NCBI GenBank assembly: GCA_964583095.1
Contig: CAZOVB010000015.1
Span: 1-64,000, forward strand
DNA length: 64,000 nt
Direction: 5' to 3'
DNA from: CAZOVB01 sp964583095
GTDB taxonomy: Bacteria; Planctomycetota; Phycisphaerae; SM23-33
Shown here piece by piece: positions 16,455 through 26,362 of this stretch (position 1 is its first letter; every line of letters starts with the position of its first letter). The notes under the pieces were generated by a model. It was not told the DNA's origin. It ran no database searches and saw nothing but the letters and a program-made list of their open reading frames with translations. The position numbers were made by a program, and so were the translations under genes.

Positions 16455-18083
16455 GTGGGCAAAGAGCAAGAACCCGACATGTTCGAAACAGATCGACAAG
16501 ATGGCGGCTATTGGCGCGAGGGGACGGCGACTTCCAACATGCACCGCGGCAGCGGGGACGCCAGCCTCGATATTTTGCTTCGGGAGGCGGTTTCCCAGTC
16601 TGCCGAGGGGATCTGCGTCTGCAACACCGATGGGCAGATCCAGTTTGCCAACGTTGCGTTTGAGAAGATGGTCGGGATGGCAGAGGGCAGTGCGGCCGGC
16701 AAAGAGTTTCCGCTGGAGAGGGCTGCCGGCAGCGACGCTGGACACCTGAGGCAGATGCGCGAGAATATCCGCCACGGTCGGCAGTGGTCGGGGCAATGGG
16801 CCCTGCATCGGCCCGACGAGACGTCGATCATCTTGGAATCCACCTTCTCCCCGGTCCGAAACAGTCAGGGCGAAGTTTCTCATTGCGTCAGTGTCCACCA
16901 TGACATGACACGAGAGACGGAACTGGCCGAGAAACTTCGCAAAGCCCAGAAAATGGAGGCGGTGGGGCGTCTGGCGGGGGGCGTGGCCCACGATTTCAAC
17001 AATCTCCTCACGGCCGTGATGGCCAATGCCCAGATTCTCCGCATGCATCTCACGTCGGATCCATTGCTTTCCACCAAGGCCAAACAGGTCCTTCGGGCTT
17101 CCAAGCGGGCGGCCGAACTGACGAGCAAGTTGATGGGCTTTGCCCGCGCAGGCAATTGTCAACGGGTGCCGGTGGACCTTCATGACCTGATTTCCGACCT
17201 GGCCCAGGAGTTTGTCCGAGATCGGAAGGATACGCTGGACATCTGCATGGAACTTCGGGCCCAGCCCAGCCGGATCATGGGGGATCCGGTCCATCTTCGC
17301 CAGTCCCTGCTGAACCTCGCTCTCAATGCCTGCGAGGCCATGGAAGAGGGGGGAATTCTGACCTTCACGACCCGCTGCGTTCGGGTCGGTGCCGACAGCG
17401 ACCTGCGATACGAACTGGACCTGATTCCGGGAAAGTATCTCTGCGCGAGTGTGGTGGATACCGGCCGAGGCATGGATGAAGCGACGCAGGCCCACCTCTT
17501 CGAGCCTTTTTTCACCACCAAGGATCAGAGCGAAGGAGCGGGTCTGGGCCTGGCCGGTGTCTACGGTTGCATGCGAAGTCACAACGGGTCGGTTCGGGTG
17601 CTCTCGGCACCGGGGAAGGGCACAGCCGTGGAACTCTACCTGCCAACCCAGCCCCCTTTCAACCAGGTCGAGGATATGACAGAGCCCGAAGCAGCGAAAG
17701 ACCAGGAGGCCGCCGGGGCGGTCATGGTTGTCGACGACGAAGCCTCCATTCGCGAGATGATCAGCGACGTGCTCCAGCCGATGGGCTACCGGGTCTACAC
17801 GTTCTCCGGTGGGGCCGAGGCCGTCGAGTTCTTCCGCGAACACCACAAGGAGATCGGGCTGGTGATTCTTGATCTGATCATGCCCCGGATGGACGGTCGC
17901 CAGACCTTCCAGAAGCTCAAGGAGATCGACCCGGAAATTCACGCGCTGATCTCCACCGGCTATGGGACCAGTGAGATGGCCAAACGGGTCATTGCCGATG
18001 GCGTGCGGGACTTTCTGGCCAAGCCCTACCGACTTGATGAGCTTTCAGATATGGTTCAGCAGCACCTTCGCAAACCGCAGTAG
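16455..18083 (+). CDS. Hybrid sensor histidine kinase (PAS-HisKA-HATPase-REC)
   Basis: 542 residues from a GTG at 16455; an ATG at 16479 is an equally possible start. No membrane segment is present, so it is a cytoplasmic sensor. A PAS domain (about 40-155: EGICVCNTDGQIQFANVAFEKMVG) leads to HisKA, with His179 in GRLAGGVAHDFNNLLTAV. The HATPase follows, with LLNLALNACEAMEEGG (N box), VVDTGRGMD and GAGLGLAGVYG. A C-terminal receiver (about 420-540) has VMVVDDEASIREM, acceptor Asp in VILDLIMPRMDG and the conserved Lys in FLAKPYR. The AHDFNN type is common in NtrB-like hybrid kinases. The output partner is unknown. Confidence 0.93.
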   Translation: MGKEQEPDMFETDRQDGGYWREGTATSNMHRGSGDASLDILLREAVSQSAEGICVCNTDGQIQFANVAFEKMVGMAEGSAAGKEFPLERAAGSDAGHLRQMRENIRHGRQWSGQWALHRPDETSIILESTFSPVRNSQGEVSHCVSVHHDMTRETELAEKLRKAQKMEAVGRLAGGVAHDFNNLLTAVMANAQILRMHLTSDPLLSTKAKQVLRASKRAAELTSKLMGFARAGNCQRVPVDLHDLISDLAQEFVRDRKDTLDICMELRAQPSRIMGDPVHLRQSLLNLALNACEAMEEGGILTFTTRCVRVGADSDLRYELDLIPGKYLCASVVDTGRGMDEATQAHLFEPFFTTKDQSEGAGLGLAGVYGCMRSHNGSVRVLSAPGKGTAVELYLPTQPPFNQVEDMTEPEAAKDQEAAGAVMVVDDEASIREMISDVLQPMGYRVYTFSGGAEAVEFFREHHKEIGLVILDLIMPRMDGRQTFQKLKEIDPEIHALISTGYGTSEMAKRVIADGVRDFLAKPYRLDELSDMVQQHLRKPQ

Positions 18084-18181
18084 TCTTTCGGCGTAGACAG
18101 GGGGTTGTTTCGCTGCGGGTGTTGCTTTTCTACGTCACTTACGTTGATTTTTCGAAACGTTGGCGTCTACCATATTCTGGT

Positions 18182-19310
18182 ATGAACAGGCATCGCACCG
18201 ATCTCAAAGCCTTGGCCTTCGATCGTCTCCCGCATGCCGTTCTTGTCGTGGGGACCTGCGGGAGGGTCATATTGCGCAATCGCATGGCCCATGATCTGCT
18301 GCCGGGGTTTGAATGGGTCGAGCAGATCGTCTCTCCCGGCGCGGGGCCCGAAGCTTTCCCCTGGCCTCGCGAACTCCAGGCACTGGAAAAACGCGACGCG
18401 CCCCGGGTGCGGCGCGACCTGTGGATCTACCGAAAAGGGGGAGGTCAGATTCTTGTCGATCTCTACGTTTCCCACCTGGATGCGGTGTTGGCCTGGTGCG
18501 AGAGCAGAAACCAGGCCAGGCGGCACGATCCGGCCGCCTGCCGCCGATGCGGCAGCTTCCTGGTGGCTGTCGAGGACGTCTCCGAGCGGGCCTCGATGGA
18601 GCGCAAACTGACGATCAGTGACCGCCTGGCCGCTATCGGCAAACTCTCTGCCGAGGTCGCCCATCAACTCAATACCCCGCTGGATGGGACGCTGCGCTAT
18701 CTGGGACTGGCCCGGCGCTGCGAGCACGCCCAGGTCGGCGAGTATCTCGACAAGGCTCGCGACGGACTGATGCGCATGGCCCGGATCATCCGCGACCTGG
18801 CCCAGCAGGGGCGTATCGGTGAACACGACCTGGGAGAGGACTCGATCCGAAGCGTTCTGGATGAAGCCCTGGCCACGGTCCAGCCGTCTGCTCAGTCGCG
18901 GTCGGTGGAGTTTGCCTTTGAGCTGGCCCCCATCGGTCCCTGCCGGATCGACGGAAACCTCTTCCACGTGTTCTGCAACATTCTTCGCAATGCCCTCGAC
19001 GCCATGGACAAGGGGGGCAGGCTGACGATTCGCATTGCCAGGCAGGGTGAGACGATCCGCGTAGAGTTCCAGGACACCGGCCCGGGGTTTGGCGACGTGG
19101 ATCCGGAACTGCTCTTCAAGCCCTTCTATACCTCCAAAGGCGACGGCTCGGGGTTGGGTCTGGCCATCGCCGGTGATCTGGTTTCGCGAATGGGAGGCAG
19201 TATCCAGGCAGCCAATGCGCCCGGCGGGGGAGCGATCTTCACACTGGAGCTTCCCTACAAACCGGTGCAGTTGGCCGGGCCAAGTCCTCCCGAGCAGGAG
19301 AGCATCGAAC

Positions 19311-19327
<17 letters not shown>
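18182..19327 (+). CDS. Sensor histidine kinase paired with the NtrC-type regulator
   Basis: 381 residues from ATG 18182; an upstream in-frame ATG at 18119 is possible but less likely. A PAS-like N-terminus (FDRLPHAVLVVGTCGRVILRNRMAHDLL) contains a cysteine cluster, Cys106, Cys120 and Cys123 (CRRCG), which could bind a metal or sense redox. HisKA has His161 in GKLSAEVAHQLNTPLDG, and the HATPase has NILRNALDAMDKGG, FQDTGPGFGD and GSGLGLAIAGDL. There are no membrane segments. Its 3' end overlaps the regulator start by 17 bases, so they are a cognate pair. No Shine-Dalgarno precedes the ATG. Confidence 0.92.
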
Positions 19328-20705
<1,378 letters not shown>

Positions 20706-20720
20706 CAGGGGGCGATGGGG

Positions 20721-21569
20721 TTACTTTTTCCGGCTGTAGCCCCAGCCGTCGTCGGAGTCGTAGACGGGTCCCTCGTAGGCCCTGCCCTTTACTTCCAGGG
20801 ATCGGATGGAACGTGCCTTTCCGGTGCCCGCGTCGGCGTCGACCAGCACGGCCTGGAGGCGGACGTCGCCGGTTGCGATCTCGAAGGTTGTGGGCATTCC
20901 GGTGGTCAGGAAGCTCAGCACGCGTTCCTTGCGTCGGCCCAGGACGCTGTCATAGGGGCCCGTCATGCCGACATCGGAGATGATGGCCGTGCCGTTTTCC
21001 AGGACGCGCGCGTCGGCGGTGGGCACGTGCGTGTGCGTGCCGAAGACCAGGGTCGCCCGCCCGTCGAGGTGGTAGCCCATGGCAATTTTCTCGCTGGTGG
21101 CCTCGGCGTGGAAATCCACGACCCTCAGCTTGACCGAGGGGGGAATCTCCTTGAAGATCTCGTCGATGGCCTCCCAGGGGGAATCATTGTTCTTCATGAA
21201 CATCTGGCCCAGGACGCTCACGACGGCTACGCGGTCCAGCCCGCTCTTGGACGGGACAACCGTCCAGCGTTTGCCCAGGGATTTGGCGGGCAGATTGGCC
21301 GGTCTCACGATGCGATCGGAGGTCTCCAGGGCGGGGTAGATCTGCTTCTTGCGAAAGACATGGTCGCCCAGGGTGACCACATCCACGCCGTACTTGAGGA
21401 GCTTGTCGAAGATCTGGGGAGTCAGGCCGCTGCCTCCGGCGGCGTTTTCCGCGTTGCAGATGACGCACTCCACGTGGTGTTCTTCGATGAGCGACTTGAG
21501 ATGATCGGCAATGATGCCCCGGCCGGGCTTGCCCACCACGTCGCCGATGCACAGGATGTTGAACGACAT
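20721..21569 (-). CDS. ymdB: YmdB-type metallophosphoesterase (TIGR00282 family)
   Basis: 282 residues, near the 264 of Bacillus YmdB. It starts MSFNILCIGDVVGKPGRGII at ATG 21569 with GGAAAG upstream; upstream in-frame sequence is not conserved. Metal-site residues are visible in GDVVGKPGR, NAENAAGGSGLT, TLGDHVFRKK, DFHAEATSEK and FGTHTHVPTADAR. Known members are 2',3'-cyclic nucleotide phosphodiesterases that affect mRNA processing and biofilm decisions in Bacillus. The C-terminal 40 residues (KARSIRSLEVKGRAYEGPVYDSDDGW) extend beyond the usual end. It is a single-gene unit. Confidence 0.92.
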   Translation of the reverse strand: MSFNILCIGDVVGKPGRGIIADHLKSLIEEHHVECVICNAENAAGGSGLTPQIFDKLLKYGVDVVTLGDHVFRKKQIYPALETSDRIVRPANLPAKSLGKRWTVVPSKSGLDRVAVVSVLGQMFMKNNDSPWEAIDEIFKEIPPSVKLRVVDFHAEATSEKIAMGYHLDGRATLVFGTHTHVPTADARVLENGTAIISDVGMTGPYDSVLGRRKERVLSFLTTGMPTTFEIATGDVRLQAVLVDADAGTGKARSIRSLEVKGRAYEGPVYDSDDGWGYSRKK

Positions 21570-21678
21570 GTTCGCTTCTTTCCAGCCCCCACTCGTTGCC
21601 CGATTATAGCCCCCGCGACCGGCGAACCCAAGAGGCGTTTGAAAACGCCACGGGGTTGCCCGGACTGAGGCGCAGATG

Positions 21679-21716
21679 AAGAGCCCGTCGAGGGCGTTGG
21701 CCACCGACGGGCTCTT
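21679..21716 (-). terminator. Hairpin downstream of PEP-CTERM gene
   Basis: AAGAGCCCGTCG (21679-21690) is a perfect 12-base inverted repeat of CGACGGGCTCTT (21705-21716) with a 14-base loop, 47 bases after the stop of the minus-strand PEP-CTERM gene. No proper U-tract follows, so it may act as a 3' stabiliser as well as a terminator. Confidence 0.6.
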
Positions 21717-21763
21717 GCAGGAGGAGGTAGGTTGTCTCACAGCCTGTCAGGCTGCGGGGGGCG

Positions 21764-22357
21764 TTACGCTCTGCGGCGACGACGCAGCGCAACCAGGCCG
21801 CCAAGGCCCAGCAGGCTCATCGTGGCCGGCTCGGGAACGACGCTGTATTCAAGCTGCTTGAACGGACCACCATTGCTGGGGGCAGTATACTGCAACTCGA
21901 GCGGGTCGCCGCCACTGACGTCAATGTTGTCCGCATAAGTGTTTCGAATGTTTTCACTGTCAACATTCATCGTGATCTCATAGGTGCTGTTAGCCATTAG
22001 ATTCAAATCAGCGATATCGATCTGAACGCCTTTGGAATGCGTATCGTCCGCCAGCTCGGGCACGAGCAGATCCTCGGTCCAGGTGAAGACTTCCGAACCA
22101 CCATTGATCGTGTAAGTCAGGTCAATGACGGCCGCTTCCCCAGTCAACACATAGTCACCGTCTACCCCGGATCCACCTGCCCAAGAAGACATCCATACGC
22201 TGGTGACCACGATCGGCGAATCGCCTGTGGTCAGCGTGGCCGTGTCGCCTGCACCGACGTTTCGTCCCTTGTCTGGATCGTCAATCGTCAGGATCTCAGC
22301 CTGCACCGCCACACCCGTGATCGCCAATACTGCCAGAATCGTAATTGCTTTTCTCAT
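21764..22357 (-). CDS. PEP-CTERM sorted exported protein
   Basis: 197 residues from ATG 22357, with GAGGAG 8 bases upstream. An N-terminal signal peptide (KAITILAVLAITGVAVQA) leads a beta-rich, Asp/Gly/Thr-rich body that matches no enzyme family I know. It ends in a PEP-CTERM motif: PEPAT, a short hydrophobic stretch (MSLLGLGGLVAL) and a final Arg run. In other bacteria this tail is recognised by an exosortase and linked to surface or exopolysaccharide attachment. No exosortase gene is in the window. The tail is the same as that of the protein at 63585. The body is probably an extracellular structural or binding domain. Confidence 0.88.
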   Translation of the reverse strand: MRKAITILAVLAITGVAVQAEILTIDDPDKGRNVGAGDTATLTTGDSPIVVTSVWMSSWAGGSGVDGDYVLTGEAAVIDLTYTINGGSEVFTWTEDLLVPELADDTHSKGVQIDIADLNLMANSTYEITMNVDSENIRNTYADNIDVSGGDPLELQYTAPSNGGPFKQLEYSVVPEPATMSLLGLGGLVALRRRRRA

Positions 22358-22492
22358 GATAAAGCTCCTCAATCTCCTGTTCCTCTCGGAACGAACCGTG
22401 AAATGTGGCCGAGAACCTCCCGGCCTCCTTTATTCCATAAGGGATTGTACCGCCAACTGAACCGACATGTTTGGCGCGACAGCGCTTTGTTG

Positions 22493-22521
22493 TTGACGAA
22501 ATGCGCATCCGGGCGTAATTT
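22493..22521 (+). promoter_or_regulatory. Candidate promoter of the XylR-like gene
   Basis: TTGACG (22493-22498), a 17-base spacer, then TAATTT (22516-22521). The -35 is near consensus and the -10 weak, as expected for an activator-dependent or low-level promoter. The leader to the ATG at 22577 would be about 50 bases. Confidence 0.4.
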
Positions 22522-22576
22522 TTCTCGTATAGCCAAAACACGGGCCGATTTCTCGTGCAGGCAGGAGGTGTTTCCA

Positions 22577-23701
22577 ATGCGACCTCGCGTTCTTCTGGCG
22601 GTGGGGACCTATCGCGGCTACGGGCGACAGGTCGTGGCGGGGGTGACCGATTACGTTCATCGCCACGGCCAGTGGGATGTGGTCCTCGACCGCGCGGTGG
22701 ATCGCATTCATCCTGAGACTCTCGAGATGATGCAGCCGGTGGCGGGGGCGATCACCCTCGCCCCGCGATTGGACGAGTACGAGCCCCTCTCCGGCATCCC
22801 GATGGTCTCGGTCGAAAACAGCCCGCTGCCGATCCACCAGGTCATCCCGGACGACCGGCTCATCGGCAAGATGGCGGCAGAGCACCTGCTTTCGCTGGGG
22901 CTCAGGACGCTGGCCTACGCTGGGATGTCAGGGATTCCTTTCAGCGACGCCCGGCGCGACGCCATGGCCGAATCGGCCCGGGAGCAAGGGGCCCAACTGC
23001 TCGTCTATCCGGAAGCCTGTCACGCCGTGACCGTATATACCGATTCCTACGCCGAGTGGCTGGACGCTCTGCCCCTTCCCTGCGGCCTGCTGCTGGTGAG
23101 TTCCGCCCGGGCCACGGGCACGCTGATCCAATGCGAAAGACTGGGCATCCGCGTGCCGGAAGACCTGGCCGTCCTGGGCGTCGAGGAGGATCCGATGCTC
23201 TGTCAGTTGACCAATCCGCCGCTCTCGGCCATTGACCACAACACCGAGCGCGTGGGGTATGAGGCGGCAGCCCTGCTGGATCGCCTGTTGGCCGGGGAGC
23301 AGATCCCCCCGGAAGTTACCTGGATCCCCCCTCGCGGCGTGGTCGCTCGGCAGAGCACCGAGATGCTGGCCACGCGGGATGAGGGGGTGGTCCGGGCGGT
23401 TCGATACATTCGCGAGCACGTGGAGGAAGCCCTGAACGTAAAGGAACTGCTGCGTCACGTTCCGGTGGGGCGGCGGACGCTGGAGCAGTCTTTCCAGCGT
23501 CACCTGGGCCGAACCATCGCCGACGAGATCCGCCGACAGAAGATCGCCCAGGCCCAGCAGCTGCTGGTGCAGACAACGCTGGGGATGGCCGACGTGGCCG
23601 TTCGGGCGGGGTTCTCATCGGCTTCCCACATGACCCACGTGTTCAAGCGTGAGTTGGGCATCCGCCCCTCGGATTACCGCCAGGAGCACGGACTCAAGTA
23701 G
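22577..23701 (+). CDS. XylR-like AraC-family regulator with sugar-binding domain
   Basis: 374 residues, near E. coli XylR (392). AGGAGGT at 22563-22569 fixes the ATG at 22577. Residues 1-265 are a LacI-type periplasmic-binding-like sensor (VLLAVGTYRGYGRQVVAGVTDYV, DDRLIGKMAAEHLLSLG, DLAVLGVEEDPMLCQLTNPPLSAID). The last 105 are the AraC DNA-binding domain with two helix-turn-helix units (VKELLRHVPVGRRTLEQSFQRHLG and MADVAVRAGFSSASHMTHVFKRELG). It likely senses a free sugar in the cytoplasm. No sugar operon adjoins it, so the targets are not evident; the divergent neighbour is a PEP-CTERM protein. Confidence 0.93.
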   Translation: MRPRVLLAVGTYRGYGRQVVAGVTDYVHRHGQWDVVLDRAVDRIHPETLEMMQPVAGAITLAPRLDEYEPLSGIPMVSVENSPLPIHQVIPDDRLIGKMAAEHLLSLGLRTLAYAGMSGIPFSDARRDAMAESAREQGAQLLVYPEACHAVTVYTDSYAEWLDALPLPCGLLLVSSARATGTLIQCERLGIRVPEDLAVLGVEEDPMLCQLTNPPLSAIDHNTERVGYEAAALLDRLLAGEQIPPEVTWIPPRGVVARQSTEMLATRDEGVVRAVRYIREHVEEALNVKELLRHVPVGRRTLEQSFQRHLGRTIADEIRRQKIAQAQQLLVQTTLGMADVAVRAGFSSASHMTHVFKRELGIRPSDYRQEHGLK

Positions 23702-24136
23702 ATCTGCAGACGCGGGTGGCTGGTTGTGGGCCAATATCGCATTATCGGTTGCTGATGTTATAGTAAGAAGGCCAACAGGGGCGCAGGATCCCTTCCGCAA
23801 CCCCATGAGGTGTGCATCGCCCTTTTACAGCCCCTGCCGGGGCTGCAGAAGTCTGGGCGCCCCTGCCGGGGCTGCCATTCCATTCTCCGTTTGTTCCAGG
23901 GGTTGCAGACTTCGTTCCGCCCAGGCTTAACTGCGTCCTCCACCCCTGGCTACATTCTTCTCGCCCCTGCCGGGGCTGCAGAAGGATGCTGCCTTTCAGC
24001 GGGGGTTGCGGACTTCGTTTCGCCAAAAAGGGGGATCTTGGGTCCGGCCTGTGACGCTTAATCCCTGTCGGGGATGCGAGATGACGCTACCTGCCGCCAG
24101 GGCTGTGGGCTTCGTTTTACATCCCAGGGAAAACGG
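23702..24136. other. Intergenic region filled by palindromic repeats
   Basis: No protein gene is credible in these 435 bases. Small ORFs on both strands only translate the repeats and give low-complexity Pro/Gly/Cys/Arg peptides. The content is described under the repeat entry at 23775-24180. No strong promoter was seen. Confidence 0.6.
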
Positions 24137-24180
24137 TCATCGCCCTTGCTTGGGTTCCAGAACAGCCCTTTCGGGCTGGG
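23775..24180. repeat. Cluster of degenerate GC-rich palindromic repeats
   Basis: Two related words recur. Word A, GCCCCTGCCGGGGCTGC, is at 23830 and 23963 (both followed by AGAAG) and at 23859 (followed by CATTCC); diverged copies such as ATCCCTGTCGGGGATGC lie near 24060. Word B, GGGGTTGCAGACTTCGTT, is at 23898, as GGGGTTGCGGACTTCGTT near 24002, and as GGGCTGTGGGCTTCGTT near 24101. A minus-oriented version lies near 23777-23805. Word A contains the palindrome CCCC-TGCC-GGGG and would fold as small hairpins. Spacers differ in length and sequence, so this is not a CRISPR. The array runs into the 3' end of the next gene. Confidence 0.7.
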
Positions 24181-24787
24181 CGGGGCAGTCCGTGTCTGGC
24201 TGGGCTCGACGCATGGCCAATGCCCGTGTCTCGGCAAGAAGAGCAGTGAAGATGAGCATGAGGTGAGCGATCGTCTCAGCCGCTTCTTCCAGCGAGCGGT
24301 GGATGGCATGTTCGCCGGGGACGAAGCGGAAGGCCCGTCGGGCGATCAGTTGGGACAACACATAGGCCCAGGCGGTCGCGATCAGCCAGGAGGTGTGTCG
24401 CCAGTCACGCAGGGGTCGATGAAGGCGTTTTCGCCAGAGCACCGTCCACAGGGCCAGGACACCCAGGGCGACGTAGATGCCCTTGCTTGTCCCGGCAAAA
24501 TGCATTTCCCTGCACGTCAGAGCGATCGACAGGGCTGCCAGCAGGACAAGGAGCGGACTGCGGGTCCTGGACGCCTTGAGAAGATAGATTCCCGCGGCAA
24601 AGGCTACCAGGAAGGGTGCGGGTACTTCCAGCCAGACCTGGAGGTCGTGGAAAGCCTGCGGATGGAATTGCCCCAAAAAGACCATAAGACCCAGTAAAAT
24701 GGGGGCGATGAGCATCGGGGCCCAGGAGACCTTGCGAAACCAAAGCGGGTCGTATCGATCCAGATCCACTGCTGTCTGCTGCGTCAT
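24137..24787 (-). CDS. Integral membrane protein of unknown function
   Basis: 216 residues from ATG 24787 (AAGG upstream). About six hydrophobic segments are visible: APILLGLMVFLG, APFLVAFAAGIYLL, LLVLLAALSIAL, IYVALGVLALWTVLW, SWLIATAWAYVLSQLI and a last one near AHLMLIFTALLAE. Conserved-looking charged residues HFAG and EHAIHRSLEEAAE sit between segments 3-4 and 5-6. No family was recognised. The last 15 residues (CPAQPERAVLEPKQGR) are encoded inside the palindromic repeat cluster, suggesting the repeat has been recruited into the C-terminus. Confidence 0.7.
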   Translation of the reverse strand: MTQQTAVDLDRYDPLWFRKVSWAPMLIAPILLGLMVFLGQFHPQAFHDLQVWLEVPAPFLVAFAAGIYLLKASRTRSPLLVLLAALSIALTCREMHFAGTSKGIYVALGVLALWTVLWRKRLHRPLRDWRHTSWLIATAWAYVLSQLIARRAFRFVPGEHAIHRSLEEAAETIAHLMLIFTALLAETRALAMRRAQPDTDCPAQPERAVLEPKQGR

Positions 24788-25069
24788 GGGAGGCAACCTT
24801 TGCTCGCACGCCCAGGAAGTTGGAGTTGAGCGCGTCTTGGGCGATCCTGCAGATGAGGGGCCTGCTTTTGTATCGGCCCAGCCGATTCAAAGCGGCCACA
24901 GATATTAAGAAAAGGTTAAGGTCGGTGCAAGGCTCGACCTGCCCAAGGCAAGGCCTGGTGGGGGTGGCCTGGAGCAGGGATTGCGGCGGGTGTCCGTTCA
25001 AGCCGCAGGGAGCGGCATTGTCCAGCCGATCTTTTGCTCTTGGCATCGGCATAAGATACAATGCGCGGC

Positions 25070-25546
25070 ATGCAGATTCGCCACGCGACAGTCGATGACG
25101 TTCAGGGCCTTACCGATTTGATCAACTTCTACGCCGAGCAGGGCCGGATGCTCCACCGATCCATGGAAAGCCTGTACGCTTCCCTGCGCGAATTCACGGT
25201 GGCCGAGGATGAAAAAGGCCTGGCCGGTTGCGTTGCGGTGGATGTTTTCTGGTCGGACCTGGCCGAGATCAAGTCCCTGGCGGTCCGCAGCGACTGTCGA
25301 GGCCGGGGCGTGGGCGGAAAGCTCATGGATGCAGCGGTCGCCGATGCCCGGAGTCTGGGCATCAAGCGGCTTTTCGCGCTGACGTATCAGCAGCGGTTCT
25401 TCGAGCGTCACGGATTTGAGTGCATCGATCGCCAGGCATTGCCCGAAAAGGTATGGCGGGAGTGCATGGCCTGTCCCAAGGCCGATGCCTGTGACGAAAT
25501 AGCCATGATGCGGTACCTGGCCTGCCAAGCGCAGGCCCAGCAGTAG
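25070..25546 (+). CDS. GNAT acetyltransferase, short N-acetylglutamate-synthase type
   Basis: 158 residues from the ATG at 25070; an ATG at 25061 is also in frame. Like stand-alone ArgA enzymes of mycobacteria it has IRHATVDDVQGLTDLINFYAEQGRMLHRS at the N-terminus. The acetyl-CoA loop is AVRSDCRGRGVGGKLMDAAVADARS, and FFERHGFECIDRQALPEKVW follows. A Cys cluster (CMACPKADAC) near the C-terminus is seen in many homologues. It probably acetylates glutamate as the first step of arginine synthesis. TAAGAT at 25052-25057 lies so close to the ATG that a very short leader is possible. The ABC ATPase gene follows after 9 bases. Confidence 0.85.
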   Translation: MQIRHATVDDVQGLTDLINFYAEQGRMLHRSMESLYASLREFTVAEDEKGLAGCVAVDVFWSDLAEIKSLAVRSDCRGRGVGGKLMDAAVADARSLGIKRLFALTYQQRFFERHGFECIDRQALPEKVWRECMACPKADACDEIAMMRYLACQAQAQQ

Positions 25547-25555
25547 AGGCCAGAG

Positions 25556-26362
25556 ATGCCCGACGGCGAACAACCGATGATCCGACTCAAGGCGGTCAGC
25601 AAGTCCTTCGGGACGCTGGCCGTGCTGGACCGGATTGACCTGGAGATTGCCCCGGGCGAGGCGACGGTGATCATCGGCCCCAGCGGCTGCGGCAAGACGG
25701 TCCTGCTCAAGCACATGATCGCCCTATTGCGGCCTGACCGTGGGGAGGTCTGGTACCGGGATCAGAAGATCTCCGCTTTGCCCGAGCGTCGCCTTCACCG
25801 GGTCCGCAAGCGATTCGGTTTTGTTTTTCAGGGCGGGGCGTTGTTCGATTCAATGACGGTCGCGCAGAACATCTGTTTCCCGCTCAAGGAGCACAACGTT
25901 GGGACGTCCCAGGAGCAGCGAGACCAGTGCAGGCGCGTGCTGGGACTGGTGGGCCTCGACGGGCTCCAGGATCGCCTGCCTTCAGAGCTTTCCGGGGGCC
26001 AGAAGAAGCGTGTCGCCCTGGCCCGGGCCATTGCGCTGGATCCGGAAGTCATCCTCTACGACGAGCCGACGACCGGGCTGGATCCGATTCGCTCGGACCT
26101 GATCAATGAGTTGATCCTCAAGATGCAGCAGGAACTGGGCTCGACCAACGTGGTGGTGACGCACGACATGGCCTCGGCACGAAAGGTCGCCAACCGGGTC
26201 ATCATGCTTCATGAAGGGGATATCGTCGCCGACACGACCCCCGGGAATCTCTGCGAGATGGACAACGAAGTGGTCTCTCGATTTGTCGAGGGCCGCGCCA
26301 GCCAGGAAGAACTCCAGCGCATACAAGCCGATCATAAGGACAACCAGGAGCAAGAAAGATGA
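25556..26362 (+). CDS. mlaF: ABC transporter ATPase, MlaF type
   Basis: 268 residues with Walker A GPSGCGKT, Q-loop FVFQGGALFDSMTV, signature LSGGQKKRVALARA, Walker B VILYDEPTTGLDP and the switch His in VVTHDMASARKVA. The FQGGALFDSMTV form and length match the MlaF/Ttg2A ATPases that power phospholipid transport to or from the outer membrane. The stop overlaps the start of the MCE gene (ATGA), so both are cotranslated. The permease MlaE normally encoded next to it is absent here. An ATG at 25577 is an alternative start. Confidence 0.9.
   Translation: MPDGEQPMIRLKAVSKSFGTLAVLDRIDLEIAPGEATVIIGPSGCGKTVLLKHMIALLRPDRGEVWYRDQKISALPERRLHRVRKRFGFVFQGGALFDSMTVAQNICFPLKEHNVGTSQEQRDQCRRVLGLVGLDGLQDRLPSELSGGQKKRVALARAIALDPEVILYDEPTTGLDPIRSDLINELILKMQQELGSTNVVVTHDMASARKVANRVIMLHEGDIVADTTPGNLCEMDNEVVSRFVEGRASQEELQRIQADHKDNQEQER

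Noticed and set aside
16131..17942. 603-codon open frame on the minus strand overlapping the hybrid kinase
   Set aside because: Antisense of the PAS-HisKA-HATPase-REC gene, whose motifs are clear.
23742..24026. Small ORFs within the repeat cluster on both strands
   Set aside because: They only translate the repeats into Pro/Gly/Arg/Cys-rich peptides and lack ribosome-binding sites.
23775..24180. Possible CRISPR array
   Set aside because: Repeat words alternate, vary in length and orientation and lack uniform spacers; no cas gene is nearby.
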